NCBI GenBank assembly: GCA_902769525.1
Contig: CACXPG010000006.1
Span: forward strand, 76,432-126,905
Direction of reading: 5' to 3'
DNA length: 50,474 nucleotides
Source: an uncultured Bacteroidia bacterium
GTDB taxonomy: Bacteria > Bacteroidota > Bacteroidia > Bacteroidales > UBA932
In this document: positions 7,528 through 18,200 of the stretch, in pieces
How positions within the stretch are numbered: position 1 is the stretch's first letter
Layout of the letters: each line of letters opens with the position of its first letter
Notes under the pieces: generated by a model
Seen by the model: the letters and a program-made list of their open reading frames with translations, nothing else
What the model was told of the DNA's origin: nothing
Databases searched by the model: none
Made by a program: the position numbers and the translations under genes

Positions 7528-8535
7528 ATGGACTCGATTCTTGAAAAACGAAACCTGAAATTTGCCATGGTGGGCAGCGGCAGCTGGGCTACGGCTCTGG
7601 TAAAGCTGCTGATGAACCACCAGGAGAAGATTTCCTGGTTCATAAGAGACCAGAAAAACATAGACCGGGTGATGAAAAACCATCGCAACAAGGTTTATCT
7701 GAGCTCGGTGATTCTGGAGCCGGACCGCCTGTTCATGTCAACAGACATTAACGCTGTGGTGGAAAGCGCTGATGTGCTGGTTTTCTGCATACCGAGCGCC
7801 TATTTTCTCGGCGTTATGGAAAGGCTCACCGTTCCGCTTGACGGGAAGTTCATTGTCTCCGCGATCAAGGGTTTTGTGGGAGACAAGACAATCGCCGAGT
7901 ACTTTAACCAGGAACACGGAATTCCTTATGACAGGATAGGGGTTGTAAGCGGCCCTTGCCATGCTGAGGAGGTTGGTATGGAGAGGCTTTCGTACCTGAC
8001 TTTCACCAGCAAGCACGTGGCTAACGCAAAGGCACTTTGCGATTTCTTCGAGTGCGAATACGTCAGGACAATGCCGGGAACGGACATATATGGAGTGGAG
8101 TATGCCGCCGCCCTTAAGAACATCTATGCCATTGCAGCGGGAATCGCTCACGGGCTGGGTTACGGAGACAATTTCCTCTCTGTCCTTATGACAAGTTCAT
8201 TTAAGGAAATGACCGAGTTCCTGAACGCCTCGCATCCGGACAAGAAGCGTAATGTGCTCACCTCTCCGTATCTGGGAGATTTGCTTGTTACCGGCTACAG
8301 CCAGTTCAGCCGCAACCGTACCTTCGGCAGCATGATCGGAAAAGGATATTCCGTAAAGAACGCCCAGGTGGAGATGAGTATGGTTGCGGAAGGGTATTAC
8401 GCCACCGCCGCAATAAACCGCATTAACAAGAAATACAGGGTGGAAATGCCAATCGCCGAGGCCGTCTATGAAATTCTTTATGATGAAAAATATCCTGCCT
8501 ACGTTATGAAGAGGCTCAGCGACAGGCTTTACTAA
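7528..8535 (+). CDS. gpsA: NAD(P)-dependent glycerol-3-phosphate dehydrogenase GpsA
   Basis: GpsA reduces dihydroxyacetone phosphate to sn-glycerol-3-phosphate, the backbone of phospholipids. The Rossmann motif is AMVGSGSWATALVKLL, with Ala where many members have a second Gly. VFCIPSAYF and the catalytic-domain region VEYAAALKNIYAIAAGIAHGLG, holding the conserved Lys, follow. GPCHAEEVGME replaces the more common GPSFAxE but keeps the same pattern. At 335 residues it is normal in size. It sits between rnhA and pgi with gaps of 14 and 13 bases, in one plus-strand run of metabolic genes. Confidence 0.92.
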   Translation: MDSILEKRNLKFAMVGSGSWATALVKLLMNHQEKISWFIRDQKNIDRVMKNHRNKVYLSSVILEPDRLFMSTDINAVVESADVLVFCIPSAYFLGVMERLTVPLDGKFIVSAIKGFVGDKTIAEYFNQEHGIPYDRIGVVSGPCHAEEVGMERLSYLTFTSKHVANAKALCDFFECEYVRTMPGTDIYGVEYAAALKNIYAIAAGIAHGLGYGDNFLSVLMTSSFKEMTEFLNASHPDKKRNVLTSPYLGDLLVTGYSQFSRNRTFGSMIGKGYSVKNAQVEMSMVAEGYYATAAINRINKKYRVEMPIAEAVYEILYDEKYPAYVMKRLSDRLY

Positions 8536-8548
8536 CATTATTCAGACT

Positions 8549-9850
8549 ATGCTCAAGCTTAATACCGATATGATAGAGCCCTTTGTAGGGGCGGAAGATT
8601 ACAAGAGGGCGATGGACGAGGCTTTCCATGCTTTCGACACCCTTGTTTCCGGAAAAGGAGTGGGAGGCAAGATGACAGGCTGGCTGGACCTTCCGGTCAA
8701 CATTTCTGAAAAGACACTGGCCGACTGCCGTCTTGTTGCCAGCCGCTGGCTTGGCACCCTGGACGTTGTGGTCGTGATAGGAATCGGAGGATCGTTCCTC
8801 GGCGCAAAATGCGCTCTGGAGGCCTTTTCCCACAGCTTTGCAAGTGCCGGAGAGAGAAATTCGCCACATATTGTCTTTGCCGGCTATTCGCTCAGCGAAG
8901 ATTATATGTCTGACCTTCTGGGGTATCTGAAGAAAAAATCATACGGCCTAATAGTAATCTCTAAATCAGGGACTACCATAGAGCCAGGCCTGGCTTTCAG
9001 AATCCTGAGGATGAATATGCTCAAGAGATTCGGGGCCGAGGACACCAGAAGAAGGATAGTGACCGTCACCGACGAGAGGGACGGAGCTCTGAGGGCTATG
9101 AGCGAGAAATACGGATATACATCACTGTCCATACCTTCCAATGTCGGCGGCAGATATTCTGTGCTCTCGGCAGTGGGGCTTCTCCCTATCGCCGTGGCCG
9201 GGTTCGACATAGAAAACTTTATCGGCGGAGCAAGGGAAGCTCGCGAATATCTGATGAAAAAGACCAAGGAAAACCCTGCCATTATCTATGCCGCTCTGAG
9301 AAACATAATGTACCGCAACGGTAAGAAGATAGAGGTTTTCGCCAACTACCATCCTAAGCTTAAGTACCTTGGAGAATGGCTAAAGCAGCTGTTTGCCGAA
9401 AGCGAGGGCAAGGATCTCAAGGGGCTTTTCCCTACAACTCTGGACTTTACGACCGACCTTCACTCGGTAGGGCAGTATATCCAGGACGGAGAAAGGATTA
9501 TGTTCGAGACTTCCATCCTGGCCGGAAGCAAGGAAGTGGAGGTTATAGTTCCAAAGTCCACAGACAACCTCGACGGCCTGGACTATCTGGTAGGCAAGAC
9601 ACTGGAGCACATCAATATGATGGCCGAGAAGGGCACACGCCTGGCTCACACCAGCGGCAATGTGCCAAATATCTACATCGAGATGGAAAAGATCGATGAG
9701 TGGAATATGGGGCAGCTCTTCTATTTCTTCGAGTTCTCCTGCGCCCTGTCTGCATATATGCTGGGCGTGAATCCGTTTGACCAGCCTGCAGTTGACGTTT
9801 ACAAGAAAAACCTGTACAAGCTCCTCGGCAGACCTGGTTATACTGACTGA
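8549..9850 (+). CDS. pgi: Glucose-6-phosphate isomerase (short form)
   Basis: Pgi interconverts glucose-6-phosphate and fructose-6-phosphate. It is the short bacterial form (433 residues), close to the Bacillus and Bacteroides type rather than the 550-residue E. coli type. The sugar-phosphate binding loop GIGGSFLGAKCALEAF, VISKSGTTIEPGLAFR, the signature NVGGRYSVLSAVGLLP, and ESEGKDLKGLFP with its catalytic Glu are all clear. GANPFDQPAVDVYK-type sequence near the C-terminus (here GVNPFDQPAVDVYKKN) supplies the last active-site region. The gene is 13 bases after gpsA and 2 bases before the antiporter gene. Confidence 0.95.
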   Translation: MLKLNTDMIEPFVGAEDYKRAMDEAFHAFDTLVSGKGVGGKMTGWLDLPVNISEKTLADCRLVASRWLGTLDVVVVIGIGGSFLGAKCALEAFSHSFASAGERNSPHIVFAGYSLSEDYMSDLLGYLKKKSYGLIVISKSGTTIEPGLAFRILRMNMLKRFGAEDTRRRIVTVTDERDGALRAMSEKYGYTSLSIPSNVGGRYSVLSAVGLLPIAVAGFDIENFIGGAREAREYLMKKTKENPAIIYAALRNIMYRNGKKIEVFANYHPKLKYLGEWLKQLFAESEGKDLKGLFPTTLDFTTDLHSVGQYIQDGERIMFETSILAGSKEVEVIVPKSTDNLDGLDYLVGKTLEHINMMAEKGTRLAHTSGNVPNIYIEMEKIDEWNMGQLFYFFEFSCALSAYMLGVNPFDQPAVDVYKKNLYKLLGRPGYTD

Positions 9851-9852
9851 AA

Positions 9853-12117
9853 ATGATTTCTGCGATACATCCCATGCTGCTTGACCTGGCCCTGATTCTT
9901 GTCGTGGCCGGAGTGGTGACTATTATTTTCAAGGCTCTCAAACAGCCTCTGGTTCTGGGATATATCGTCGCCGGCATTCTTACCGGACCTTACATCGGCT
10001 TCATTCCAACCGCCACCCAGGTGGAAAGCGTGGAGTTCTGGGGCAAGATAGGAGTGATCTTCCTGCTGTTCGGCTTGGGACTGGAATTCAGTTTCAAGAA
10101 ACTTACTAAAGTAGGCGGAGCCGGAATTACAACCGTTTTGTCAGAAGCGGTAGTAATGTTCTGCATGGGCTTTTTGATCGCCAAGATCTTTGGCTGGGAA
10201 AACATTACTGCCTTTTTTGTGGGAGCGATGCTTTCCATCTCCTCTACTTCCATAATAATCAAGACATTTGACGACCTTAAAATAGGGGGTAAGAAGTCTT
10301 CTCAGCTAGTGTTTGGCGCACTTATCTGTGAAGACCTTGTAGCTATTCTTATGCTGGTTGTATTGCCGACATTGGTTATCAGCAAGACTTTCAGCGGGGT
10401 TCAGCTGGCCACCAAGATTCTGACCATTACGGTATTCCTGCTGCTTTGGTTTACTGGAGGAATCTATTTCATCCCGACTATTTACCGCAAACTCAGGAAG
10501 CTGATGAGCGACGAGACACTGATTGTGGTTTCCCTGGGCCTCTGCCTGTTTATGGTGGTGATCACTCTCAAGGCCAACATCTCCGAGGCTCTGGGAGCTT
10601 TTGTCATGGGAAGTATCCTCTCCGGCACTGTCCAAAGAGACAGGATAGTGTCTCTTATCAGGCCGATAAAGGACTTCTTCGGGGCTATATTCTTCGTGTC
10701 TGTAGGTATGCTGGTGGATCCGGCCGTGCTGCTTCACTATTGGCCTCATGTAATGATAATCACGCTTGCCGTCATACTTGTCAAGCCACTTGCCGCCACA
10801 ATCGGTTTTCTGTTTAGCGGCCAGACACTTAAGATTGCCCTTCCGGCCGGAATGTGCATGTGCCAGATCGGTGAGTTCTCCTATATCATAGCATCACTTG
10901 GCAAGAGCTTGAGCGCCACTCCAGACTACCTCTATCCTGTTATCGTGACGGTTTCTATACTGACAACATTTGTTACGCCATACTGGGCTAAAGCCGGAGA
11001 CAAGACATTCAATTTCATTTATTCTCACGTATCCTCTGGCTGGAGGAACGTGATAGACCGCCTGGGCAACGGCAAGAATACCTTCAACCAGGAATCACGG
11101 TGGAAGAGACTGCTGAAAAACTATCTGTTGAGAGTGTTCATCCTGACTACATGGATGGCATTCTTCATCCTCCTGTTCACCAAGATGGTTAATCCGCTGT
11201 TGAACTCGCTTATCAAGTCTTTGTATCCGGGAATAGCCGGCAGCTTCTGGGTAAGACTGTTTTTATTCCTGCTCACGATATCAGTCATTGCTCCATTTGT
11301 CTGGGCGCTTTTGAAGCTTAAAGACAAGGAAGGCATCTACGACAAAATCTGGGCAGACGGCAAATTCGCCCGGGGCCCTCTCCTTTTCCTTGTGGCTATC
11401 AAGTACATAATTGCCTTTATGGCAATCTCTTTCGTTGCCAGCCTCTACTTGACCAGGAGTGTCGGTGCCATTATTCTCATCTGCGCCACTGTCATTGTTT
11501 TCGTGATTCTCTCCAGAAAGGTTAAAGGCTACTATTCCAAGATCGAGAAAAACTTCCTTACTAATCTTGACAGCGAAGGCGGACGCCGCTTTGTGGTACC
11601 GAGAGAGATGGCAAACGAAATCCACATGGAAAAATGCGTTGTTGGCCAGAACTCCTTCCTGGCTGGCCGGTCGATTGGTACAGTCCACCGCAAAAAAGAC
11701 ACGGGAGCCCTTGTGATACAACTGATAAGGGGCAATAAAACCATTAACCTTCCTGACAAGGAACAGGTGTTCTACCCTTCTGATTCACTCCTGGTTCTCG
11801 GTTCTGACAAGCAGCTCAGTTCATTCATAGCCCTTTCCAAGAACGTGACAGAAGACAATGCTGAAGTTCCTGAAGACGATACCATCGAGATGCGCCTGTT
11901 CCAGATAACCCTTGGCGGCAAGGCTCCCGTTGTCGGCCATAATGCCAATATCACCGCTTTCAGGAAAGAGTTCGGTGTACTGCTGGTTGGTGTCGAAAAA
12001 TCCGATTCCGATACCTTCCTTCGCCCTAACTCCACAGTAACCATTGAGAAAGGCGATACTATCTGGGTAGTGGGCAACAGAGAAAAAGTTGATAATTTGA
12101 ACATCGCGGACGATTGA
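9853..12117 (+). CDS. CPA2-family cation:proton antiporter with two RCK_C (TrkA_C) domains
   Basis: An inner-membrane monovalent cation/proton antiporter of the KefB/KefC type. The first 400 residues form the 12-13-helix exchanger domain, with LVLGYIVAGILTGPYIG, LLFGLGLEFSFKKL and LICEDLVAILMLVVLP, the last holding the Glu-Asp pair expected in the ion pathway. Residues about 425-560 add four or five more hydrophobic helices. The cytoplasmic tail has two successive RCK_C-like modules, about 580-665 (VGQNSFLAGRSIGTVHRK) and about 675-750 (VVGHNANITAFRKEFGVLLVGVEK). The NAD-binding RCK_N domain found in KefC is absent. Ion specificity and ligand are unknown. It closes the pdxA-pgi run; its stop lies in the left arm of a 10-base inverted repeat. 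Confidence 0.88.
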   Translation: MISAIHPMLLDLALILVVAGVVTIIFKALKQPLVLGYIVAGILTGPYIGFIPTATQVESVEFWGKIGVIFLLFGLGLEFSFKKLTKVGGAGITTVLSEAVVMFCMGFLIAKIFGWENITAFFVGAMLSISSTSIIIKTFDDLKIGGKKSSQLVFGALICEDLVAILMLVVLPTLVISKTFSGVQLATKILTITVFLLLWFTGGIYFIPTIYRKLRKLMSDETLIVVSLGLCLFMVVITLKANISEALGAFVMGSILSGTVQRDRIVSLIRPIKDFFGAIFFVSVGMLVDPAVLLHYWPHVMIITLAVILVKPLAATIGFLFSGQTLKIALPAGMCMCQIGEFSYIIASLGKSLSATPDYLYPVIVTVSILTTFVTPYWAKAGDKTFNFIYSHVSSGWRNVIDRLGNGKNTFNQESRWKRLLKNYLLRVFILTTWMAFFILLFTKMVNPLLNSLIKSLYPGIAGSFWVRLFLFLLTISVIAPFVWALLKLKDKEGIYDKIWADGKFARGPLLFLVAIKYIIAFMAISFVASLYLTRSVGAIILICATVIVFVILSRKVKGYYSKIEKNFLTNLDSEGGRRFVVPREMANEIHMEKCVVGQNSFLAGRSIGTVHRKKDTGALVIQLIRGNKTINLPDKEQVFYPSDSLLVLGSDKQLSSFIALSKNVTEDNAEVPEDDTIEMRLFQITLGGKAPVVGHNANITAFRKEFGVLLVGVEKSDSDTFLRPNSTVTIEKGDTIWVVGNREKVDNLNIADD

Positions 12118-12168
12118 CAAGACATTTGACAATTAGCATTTTGCTATATTGACATTAATTGTCAATCG
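12111..12168. repeat. Nested inverted repeat between antiporter and addB
   Basis: The outer arms are CGATTGACAA (12111-12120) and TTGTCAATCG (12159-12168), a perfect 10-base match. Inside is a second hairpin, TAGCA / TGCTA with loop TTT (12134-12146), extendable by CAAT / ATTG with one bulge. The left outer arm contains the antiporter stop codon. There is no T tract after it, so it is not a classical terminator. Confidence 0.6.
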
Positions 12169-12175
12169 CAAGACA

Positions 12176-12183
12176 TACATTTG
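12176..12183 (+). promoter_or_regulatory. -7 box of addB
   Basis: TACATTTG matches TAnnTTTG. A TTGAC at 12149-12153, 22 bases upstream, could be the -33 element. The box ends only 5 bases before the addB ATG at 12189, so the mRNA would be almost leaderless. Confidence 0.5.
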
Positions 12184-12188
12184 CATAT

Positions 12189-15100
12189 ATGGAAAAAGCA
12201 TTTTTAAGACAGGTTGCACAACTTTTTGTAAACGACAACCTAGACGATTACACCTTCGTGTTTCCTAACAGGAGGTCTTCGCTGTTCTTTCTCAAGCATT
12301 TGGGAGAACTGAAGAAAAAGCCGCTGTTCGCCCCGAAGGTTTTTACGATAGACAATCTATTCGACTATCTTTCAGACTTGGAAAGAGCGGATGACATTAT
12401 TCTTACTTTCCGCCTTTGGAAGGAATACCGCACTATCCAGGAAAAACTTCTGAAAGAGGCAGGGCAGAAAGAAGATGATATAGTTCTGGAGGATGTGGAC
12501 AGCTTCTTCCAGTGGGGCAAGATTATTCTTTCTGACTTCAACGATGTGGACCAGTATATGGTGGATGCTTCCAAGGTTTTCAAGAATGTGGAAGATTACA
12601 GCCAGCTTAGGGCAGATCCTTCTGCCTATCTTGAAAAATCTCAGATAGATGCATTAAGGCGGATTGGAGATTTCAGTTCAGGGCTTTTTGACAAGGAAAA
12701 GGCCCAGAGAAAGTATCTGGAGATTTGGAATATGCTGTTGCCTCTGTACAGGGCTTTCAAAGAGTCGCTTGAAAAAGACAGCATTGCTTTTCCGGGGATG
12801 CTGGCACGTTCAGTTGCTGAAGGGGTTTGCAACTGCAGCAGCAATCCATCACTCTCTGAGAAGCTGGCGCGTATTGGAAAAGCAGTATTTATTGGTTTCT
12901 CAGCTCCAACCGAGTGTGAGAAGGTTTTGATGCGTTATTTCAAGAAAGAAGGAGGTCTATTCTATTGGGATTTCTACTCGGACTGGATCAAAGCCCCGCA
13001 TAACCGCTCTTCTCATTTGATTTCAAAATGTGTGGATGAGTTCCCAAGCACCAGACCCATCGCCGGGAACGGAGGTTGGGATAAGGACCAGTGTAGTTTT
13101 AACCTTATTCCTGCTTCCGGAGCCACTGAGCAGGCACTCATAGTGAACTGGCTGCTCAATAAGATGGCAATAGAAGGTGCAGATACAATAGATACAGCAG
13201 TTGTGGTGTCAGATGAACAACTTCTGCTACCTTTGCTGGAGGTGTTGAGCCAGAAGGATTTCAATATAACTATGGGGTATCCTCTCAAAGCCACTTCTAC
13301 TGCATCTTTTGTTTTCACTCTGTTCAATCTTCACACACGCAGTCAGAAATCAGAAAATGAGATTCTATTTCCAGGGGAGGTTTTTATTTCCTTGCTTGGA
13401 CACCCGTTTATTAAGGAATTGGATATAGATTCTGCCAACATTGCCATCGACCATATCCGCAATTCAAACCTTTACCTGATATCCACATCTGAGTTTGAAG
13501 CAGAAAAACCTTTCGGTCTTGATAAGGATGATACAATAGTGAAGGTTCTCCATAAGATGATACCTTCTAGTGGAATGTACAAAGAATGCGGATCAGATTC
13601 GATTAGTGCTGAAATACTGGAGTATCAGCGGAATATTTTTGAATATCTGGTTGGTTGCGGCCATATTTCTTTAATGGAAAAGACTTTCCTCAAGGTATAT
13701 TTGGGAATATTAGACCGCATCAGTGCTAGTAAGGTGGGGTTTGATGACCCAAGGACTGTTTATTCCATAATTCGTTCTTCTATAAAGACTGCTCTGGTCC
13801 CTTTCAAGGGAGAGCCGCTTGGAGGCATCCAGATTATGGGTGCTTTGGAAACCAGGGTACTGGATTTTAAAAGGGTTATATTCCTTTCGTTCAACGACGG
13901 GACATATCCTGCAAGTGGAGAAATATCCAGTTGCATTCCATATTTTCTCAGGAAAGGTTACGGGCTGCCAACATACGAAGACGATAACAGCATTTCTGCG
14001 TACAATTTCTACCGATTGATCCAGAGGGCAGATGATGTCTATATGATTTATGATACCGCCAATACAGACAGTTTGCATTCTAAAGAAGAGAGCCGCTTTG
14101 TCAAGCAGTTGAAATATGATTTTGGTGTAAAATTCAAGTTGCTTGATTTTAAGTTTCCACTTCCCGCTGAAGGAAGCAGTTTCACAAATGATATTGAGGT
14201 TGGAACAGCAGATTGCGAACAACTTGGCAGATTCTTCAGCGATTTTTGCGAAGAAGGGCAAACTCCAAAATATTTTTCAGCGTCATCGTTGAATACATAT
14301 TTAGAATGCCAAAGGAAGTTCTTTTTCCAGAAAGCCTTGGGACTCAAGGAAGATGATGATCTTTCAGATGAAGTGGGAGCAGCAGGGTTTGGCAGCATCT
14401 ACCATAACTGCATGCAGCATATATATGACGAGTTCAAGGGTCTGACACTAAGCCCCGAAACAATGGAGAAGATTCTCTCTGATATAAAGAATGAAAAGTA
14501 TCTGGATTGTCTGGTCAGCAATGCCTTCAAGGACGAACTGAAAGTCGGGAGGATAGATGGGCAAAACCTGCTTATAGGGCAATTGGTAAAGACATATATT
14601 CGACAGACGATAGCAGCTGATATTTCGAAGGCTAAGGCAAGCAAATACACTCTTCTGGGCAATGAGTACGAGATCAACAAGAATCTGGGAGAAGAATTCG
14701 GCAATTCCTTTTTCACCGGAAAACTGGACAGACTTGAAGTTTGTTCTGATGTACCCAGAATTTGCGATTACAAGACAGGAGTTTTTCTCGATGTAGATAC
14801 AGTTCTCGGTAGATACCTTGAATCAAATAATTTCACAGTGTCGGAGGGCGATCACTATCTTCCGTTCAAGGAGTTGGAAGAAGGGGCCGGCAAGTTTGGC
14901 AACAAAAAAGTTGATGATTTGTTTGAAGTTCAGCTTCAGAGGATGTTTGGAGCAACTGCAACGAGAAAAAAGTATGACTCAATTCTGTTCCAGATGTTTG
15001 TATATGCCTTGCTGTACAGGGCTGAAGGTCACTCGTCTGCATATTTTGACTTGTCTATATATCAATTGAGAATACTTGACAAGTGCGGACCTGTTACTAT

Positions 15101-15275
15101 TAGAATTTCCAATAGCCAGCTGGACAAGTTTGCCCAAAGACTGAAGGATCTTTTAGAAGAGATAAAATCTGTGGCGGCAGCCCCAGGAACTAAAATCAAA
15201 GTTTGCAAGGATGACAAGAATTGTAATTATTGTGAATTCAACAAGTATTGTAGGAGGGTGAAAGATGACAACTGA
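12189..15275 (+). CDS. addB: AddB-like PD-(D/E)XK exonuclease subunit with Fe-S cluster motif
   Basis: The partner of AddA in double-strand-break end resection. The N-terminal half is a degenerate helicase-like region (YTFVFPNRRSSLFFLKHL, VVVSDEQLLLPLLEVL, GALETRVLDFKRVIFLSFNDGT) without a usable Walker A loop. The C-terminal nuclease domain has GKLDRLEV and ICDYKTG, the D and D-x-K parts of the active site. The four cysteines of the AddB iron-sulphur staple are present: one in YLECQRKFFF and three in NCNYCEFNKYC near the end (C-x2-C-x5-C). I chose ATG at 12189 (1028 residues); a TTG 10 codons upstream lies inside the inverted repeat. It overlaps addA by 11 bases. Codons are more A/T-rich than in the genes before it. 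Confidence 0.88.
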   Translation: MEKAFLRQVAQLFVNDNLDDYTFVFPNRRSSLFFLKHLGELKKKPLFAPKVFTIDNLFDYLSDLERADDIILTFRLWKEYRTIQEKLLKEAGQKEDDIVLEDVDSFFQWGKIILSDFNDVDQYMVDASKVFKNVEDYSQLRADPSAYLEKSQIDALRRIGDFSSGLFDKEKAQRKYLEIWNMLLPLYRAFKESLEKDSIAFPGMLARSVAEGVCNCSSNPSLSEKLARIGKAVFIGFSAPTECEKVLMRYFKKEGGLFYWDFYSDWIKAPHNRSSHLISKCVDEFPSTRPIAGNGGWDKDQCSFNLIPASGATEQALIVNWLLNKMAIEGADTIDTAVVVSDEQLLLPLLEVLSQKDFNITMGYPLKATSTASFVFTLFNLHTRSQKSENEILFPGEVFISLLGHPFIKELDIDSANIAIDHIRNSNLYLISTSEFEAEKPFGLDKDDTIVKVLHKMIPSSGMYKECGSDSISAEILEYQRNIFEYLVGCGHISLMEKTFLKVYLGILDRISASKVGFDDPRTVYSIIRSSIKTALVPFKGEPLGGIQIMGALETRVLDFKRVIFLSFNDGTYPASGEISSCIPYFLRKGYGLPTYEDDNSISAYNFYRLIQRADDVYMIYDTANTDSLHSKEESRFVKQLKYDFGVKFKLLDFKFPLPAEGSSFTNDIEVGTADCEQLGRFFSDFCEEGQTPKYFSASSLNTYLECQRKFFFQKALGLKEDDDLSDEVGAAGFGSIYHNCMQHIYDEFKGLTLSPETMEKILSDIKNEKYLDCLVSNAFKDELKVGRIDGQNLLIGQLVKTYIRQTIAADISKAKASKYTLLGNEYEINKNLGEEFGNSFFTGKLDRLEVCSDVPRICDYKTGVFLDVDTVLGRYLESNNFTVSEGDHYLPFKELEEGAGKFGNKKVDDLFEVQLQRMFGATATRKKYDSILFQMFVYALLYRAEGHSSAYFDLSIYQLRILDKCGPVTIRISNSQLDKFAQRLKDLLEEIKSVAAAPGTKIKVCKDDKNCNYCEFNKYCRRVKDDN

Positions 15276-18200
15276 AAAGCTTAAAGTATATGATGCTTCC
15301 GCAGGAAGCGGAAAAACATATAAACTGTCCGAGCAGTTTGCAGATTATCTGGTAGAGGAATACAAAGACGGCAACAAAGAAGCTTACCGTCACGTAATGG
15401 CTGTTACCTTTACTAACAAGGCCACATTCGAGATGAAGTCAAGAATCATCACCCGCCTGTATGAGCGTTCTGTGGATGAATCCTATGAGTACAAGGATGT
15501 TGCCAAGATTCTTCTCCAGAATCTGGTTCACGATTACACGATGTTCAGGGTAAGTACAATTGACAGTTTCTTCCAGAAAGTGCTCAAGGCTTTTGCGGTT
15601 GAAATTGGCTGCCGTTCTTCTTTTGAAACCAGCCTGGATGATGAACAGGCAATAGAGGCTGCCATGGACAGGGTCTATGCGAAACTTTCTAGCAGAGAGG
15701 ATATCCGCCAGGTTTTGGACAGAATCTCCCTTTCTCGCATAGAGAATGAAAATAACTGGGACTGGAGGAGAGATCTTCTGGCAATCTGCAAGAAGGTGCT
15801 GAGTTCTGAATACAAGAATTTCAAACCTTCTAAAGATAGCATCTCTCTCAAGGCTAAGGCCGATGAATACAAGGAGCGTTTGAAGGTTCTGGATGATGTT
15901 TTTGTCGAGAAAGTTATTCTGAAGACAGAAAAAGTCAAAAGAGATGCCGCCTGTCTGGACTTTGCCCGGCTAACCCTTGATAAAGGTAGAACAGACATTG
16001 TAAAGTTGCTGGACAACAAGTTAGCAAATGAAAAGCAGTTTTATGATATCTCCAAACATGTTGTTCTCAGACGTTATCCTGAATCTTTTGACAGATGGAT
16101 GAAAGAACCTGGACAATTCCTTACAAAAGATGGTGACGAGAAAGATATAGATTTGATAAACGGTGTGCTGAAAGATTACCCCGCTGAATTGAAGGAACTA
16201 TATGACAAGTACTATAAGGAATATATGACGCTGAGTCTAATTTGTGGCCAGATTTGGGAAACTATACTTCTGGACTCGCTTTCTGTTGAACTGGAAGACT
16301 ATCTTTCAGAGCAACAGCTTGCCCTGTTGAGCAACTCTCCTCAGGTTTTGAAGCAACTTATTGCAGGAAGTGTCAATCCTTTCGTATACGACAAAATAGG
16401 TGCTGTTATAGACCATTATCTTTTAGATGAGTTCCAGGACACCTCAAGGGATCAGTGGGCTAATTTTTGTCCTCTTCTCAATGAAGGGGTTGGCAGAAAT
16501 CAGGAATCGTTCATTGTGGGTGATATAAAACAGAGCATTTATCGCTGGAGGTATGGAGACTGGGGGCTTCTGAAGGAAGAAGTTCCTCGTGATTTCCAAG
16601 ACCATTATTGCCGCAAGAGACTTGATACCAACTATAGGAGTCTAGAAAATATTGTTCTCTTTAACAATATACTGTTTTCAGGTGATGATAATCATCCAGG
16701 CTATCTTGTTAAACAGTTCATGGCCAAGCTTGACAACGAGACAAAGGATAAAGCATTGTCTGATACTATAATTGAAATCTACAAAGGTTCAAAACAGAAA
16801 CTTAGAGAAGAATATGACGGGATAAGCAGTAAAGGTGTAGTTCATATTATATCTTGCACCCAGTCAGAGTCACTGATTAAGCAAAAAGACTTTATCCTTT
16901 GGGATGTTGCCAGAAGGATAAAAGAGTTGGTAAATTCTAGTGCAGGGTACAGTTATGATGACATCGCTGTTCTGACATCTTCCAGGAAAGAGGCTAACGA
17001 TGTTGCCAATTATCTTGTCAAGCAGGGTATCAAGATTGTTTCCGGTGAAAGTCTCAAGCTTGATTCCAACAAGACTGTCGTTATGCTGATCGAGCTGCTG
17101 AAAAAGGTCAACGCCCCTAAGGACAGAGGATTGGATGTCATGCTGCGTATCGGTTGTCCGGATTTAAAAAGCCTGGAGTCTTTGGACAAATCTTCTGAAC
17201 AGGGAAAGGAGTTTGAGGTAGATCTGAAACATTGCAACACTCTATACGAGATTTGTCGGCTGTTGCTGCGCACTTTCCTTAAAGAGGTACCAAAGGGCGA
17301 TTTTGCCTTCGTAAAGGCTTTCCTCGATATCGTTCTTGAATACTCTGTTTCCAACGGCACAAGTATTCCAGACTTTCTCGATTGGTGGGATATGCAGCGG
17401 GATAATATGTGCATCCCGGAGCCTAATGACAGCGAAGCTGTGAAGATTATGACAATGCACAAAGCCAAGGGACTTGATTTCAAAGTTGTCTTTGTTCCGT
17501 TCTTAAGGGATGAAATGATAGGTTCAACCGCTAAATATGGTCATTATGAAGAAAAGTGGTTCCATACAGACTCCGATGTTGTAGGCTATTCAGGTCCTAT
17601 CCTTCTCCCGCTTAAAAAGGAACTGATGGACTCTGTTTTTGCAGAAGATTATAAAAAGGAATTGATGGAACGCTCTGTAGATAGTCTGAACCTTGCCTAC
17701 GTCTCATTCACTCGACCTAAAGAAAGGCTGTTCGTGTATGCCAGTAAAAAACCTCCAAAGCCAAAAAACAAATCCGACATTCCTGTAATATCGTATATAT
17801 CAGCAGCATTGAATGAATTCTGTGAAGCAAAAAATGGTGAAGGGAAACTCTTTAGAGCCGTTGCTGAAACTCTGGACAAAGAGAAGATAACTGCGATTGA
17901 TCCAACTATGGAACTGGCAGAGGATAGGGGTGATTTTGCTTTCACTGACTATGTTATGGGAGAAGATGGTGAAAAAACATTTGTTGAGAATAAGAAAGAT
18001 GAAGTGAATGTGACTTGTGAATCAGTCAACTATTTCAATGCGTCTGTTTTCATGAATGATTCTGCAGATGCTCATATTAAAATTCAGTTTGAGGATGAAG
18101 ACATAATAAAGGGTGTGCTTTATCACGAGCTATTCTCCTATATAGACGAGCCAGGAAATACAGAAGGAGTTCTTTGTGCGCGTGTTGCCATTGCGGTAGA

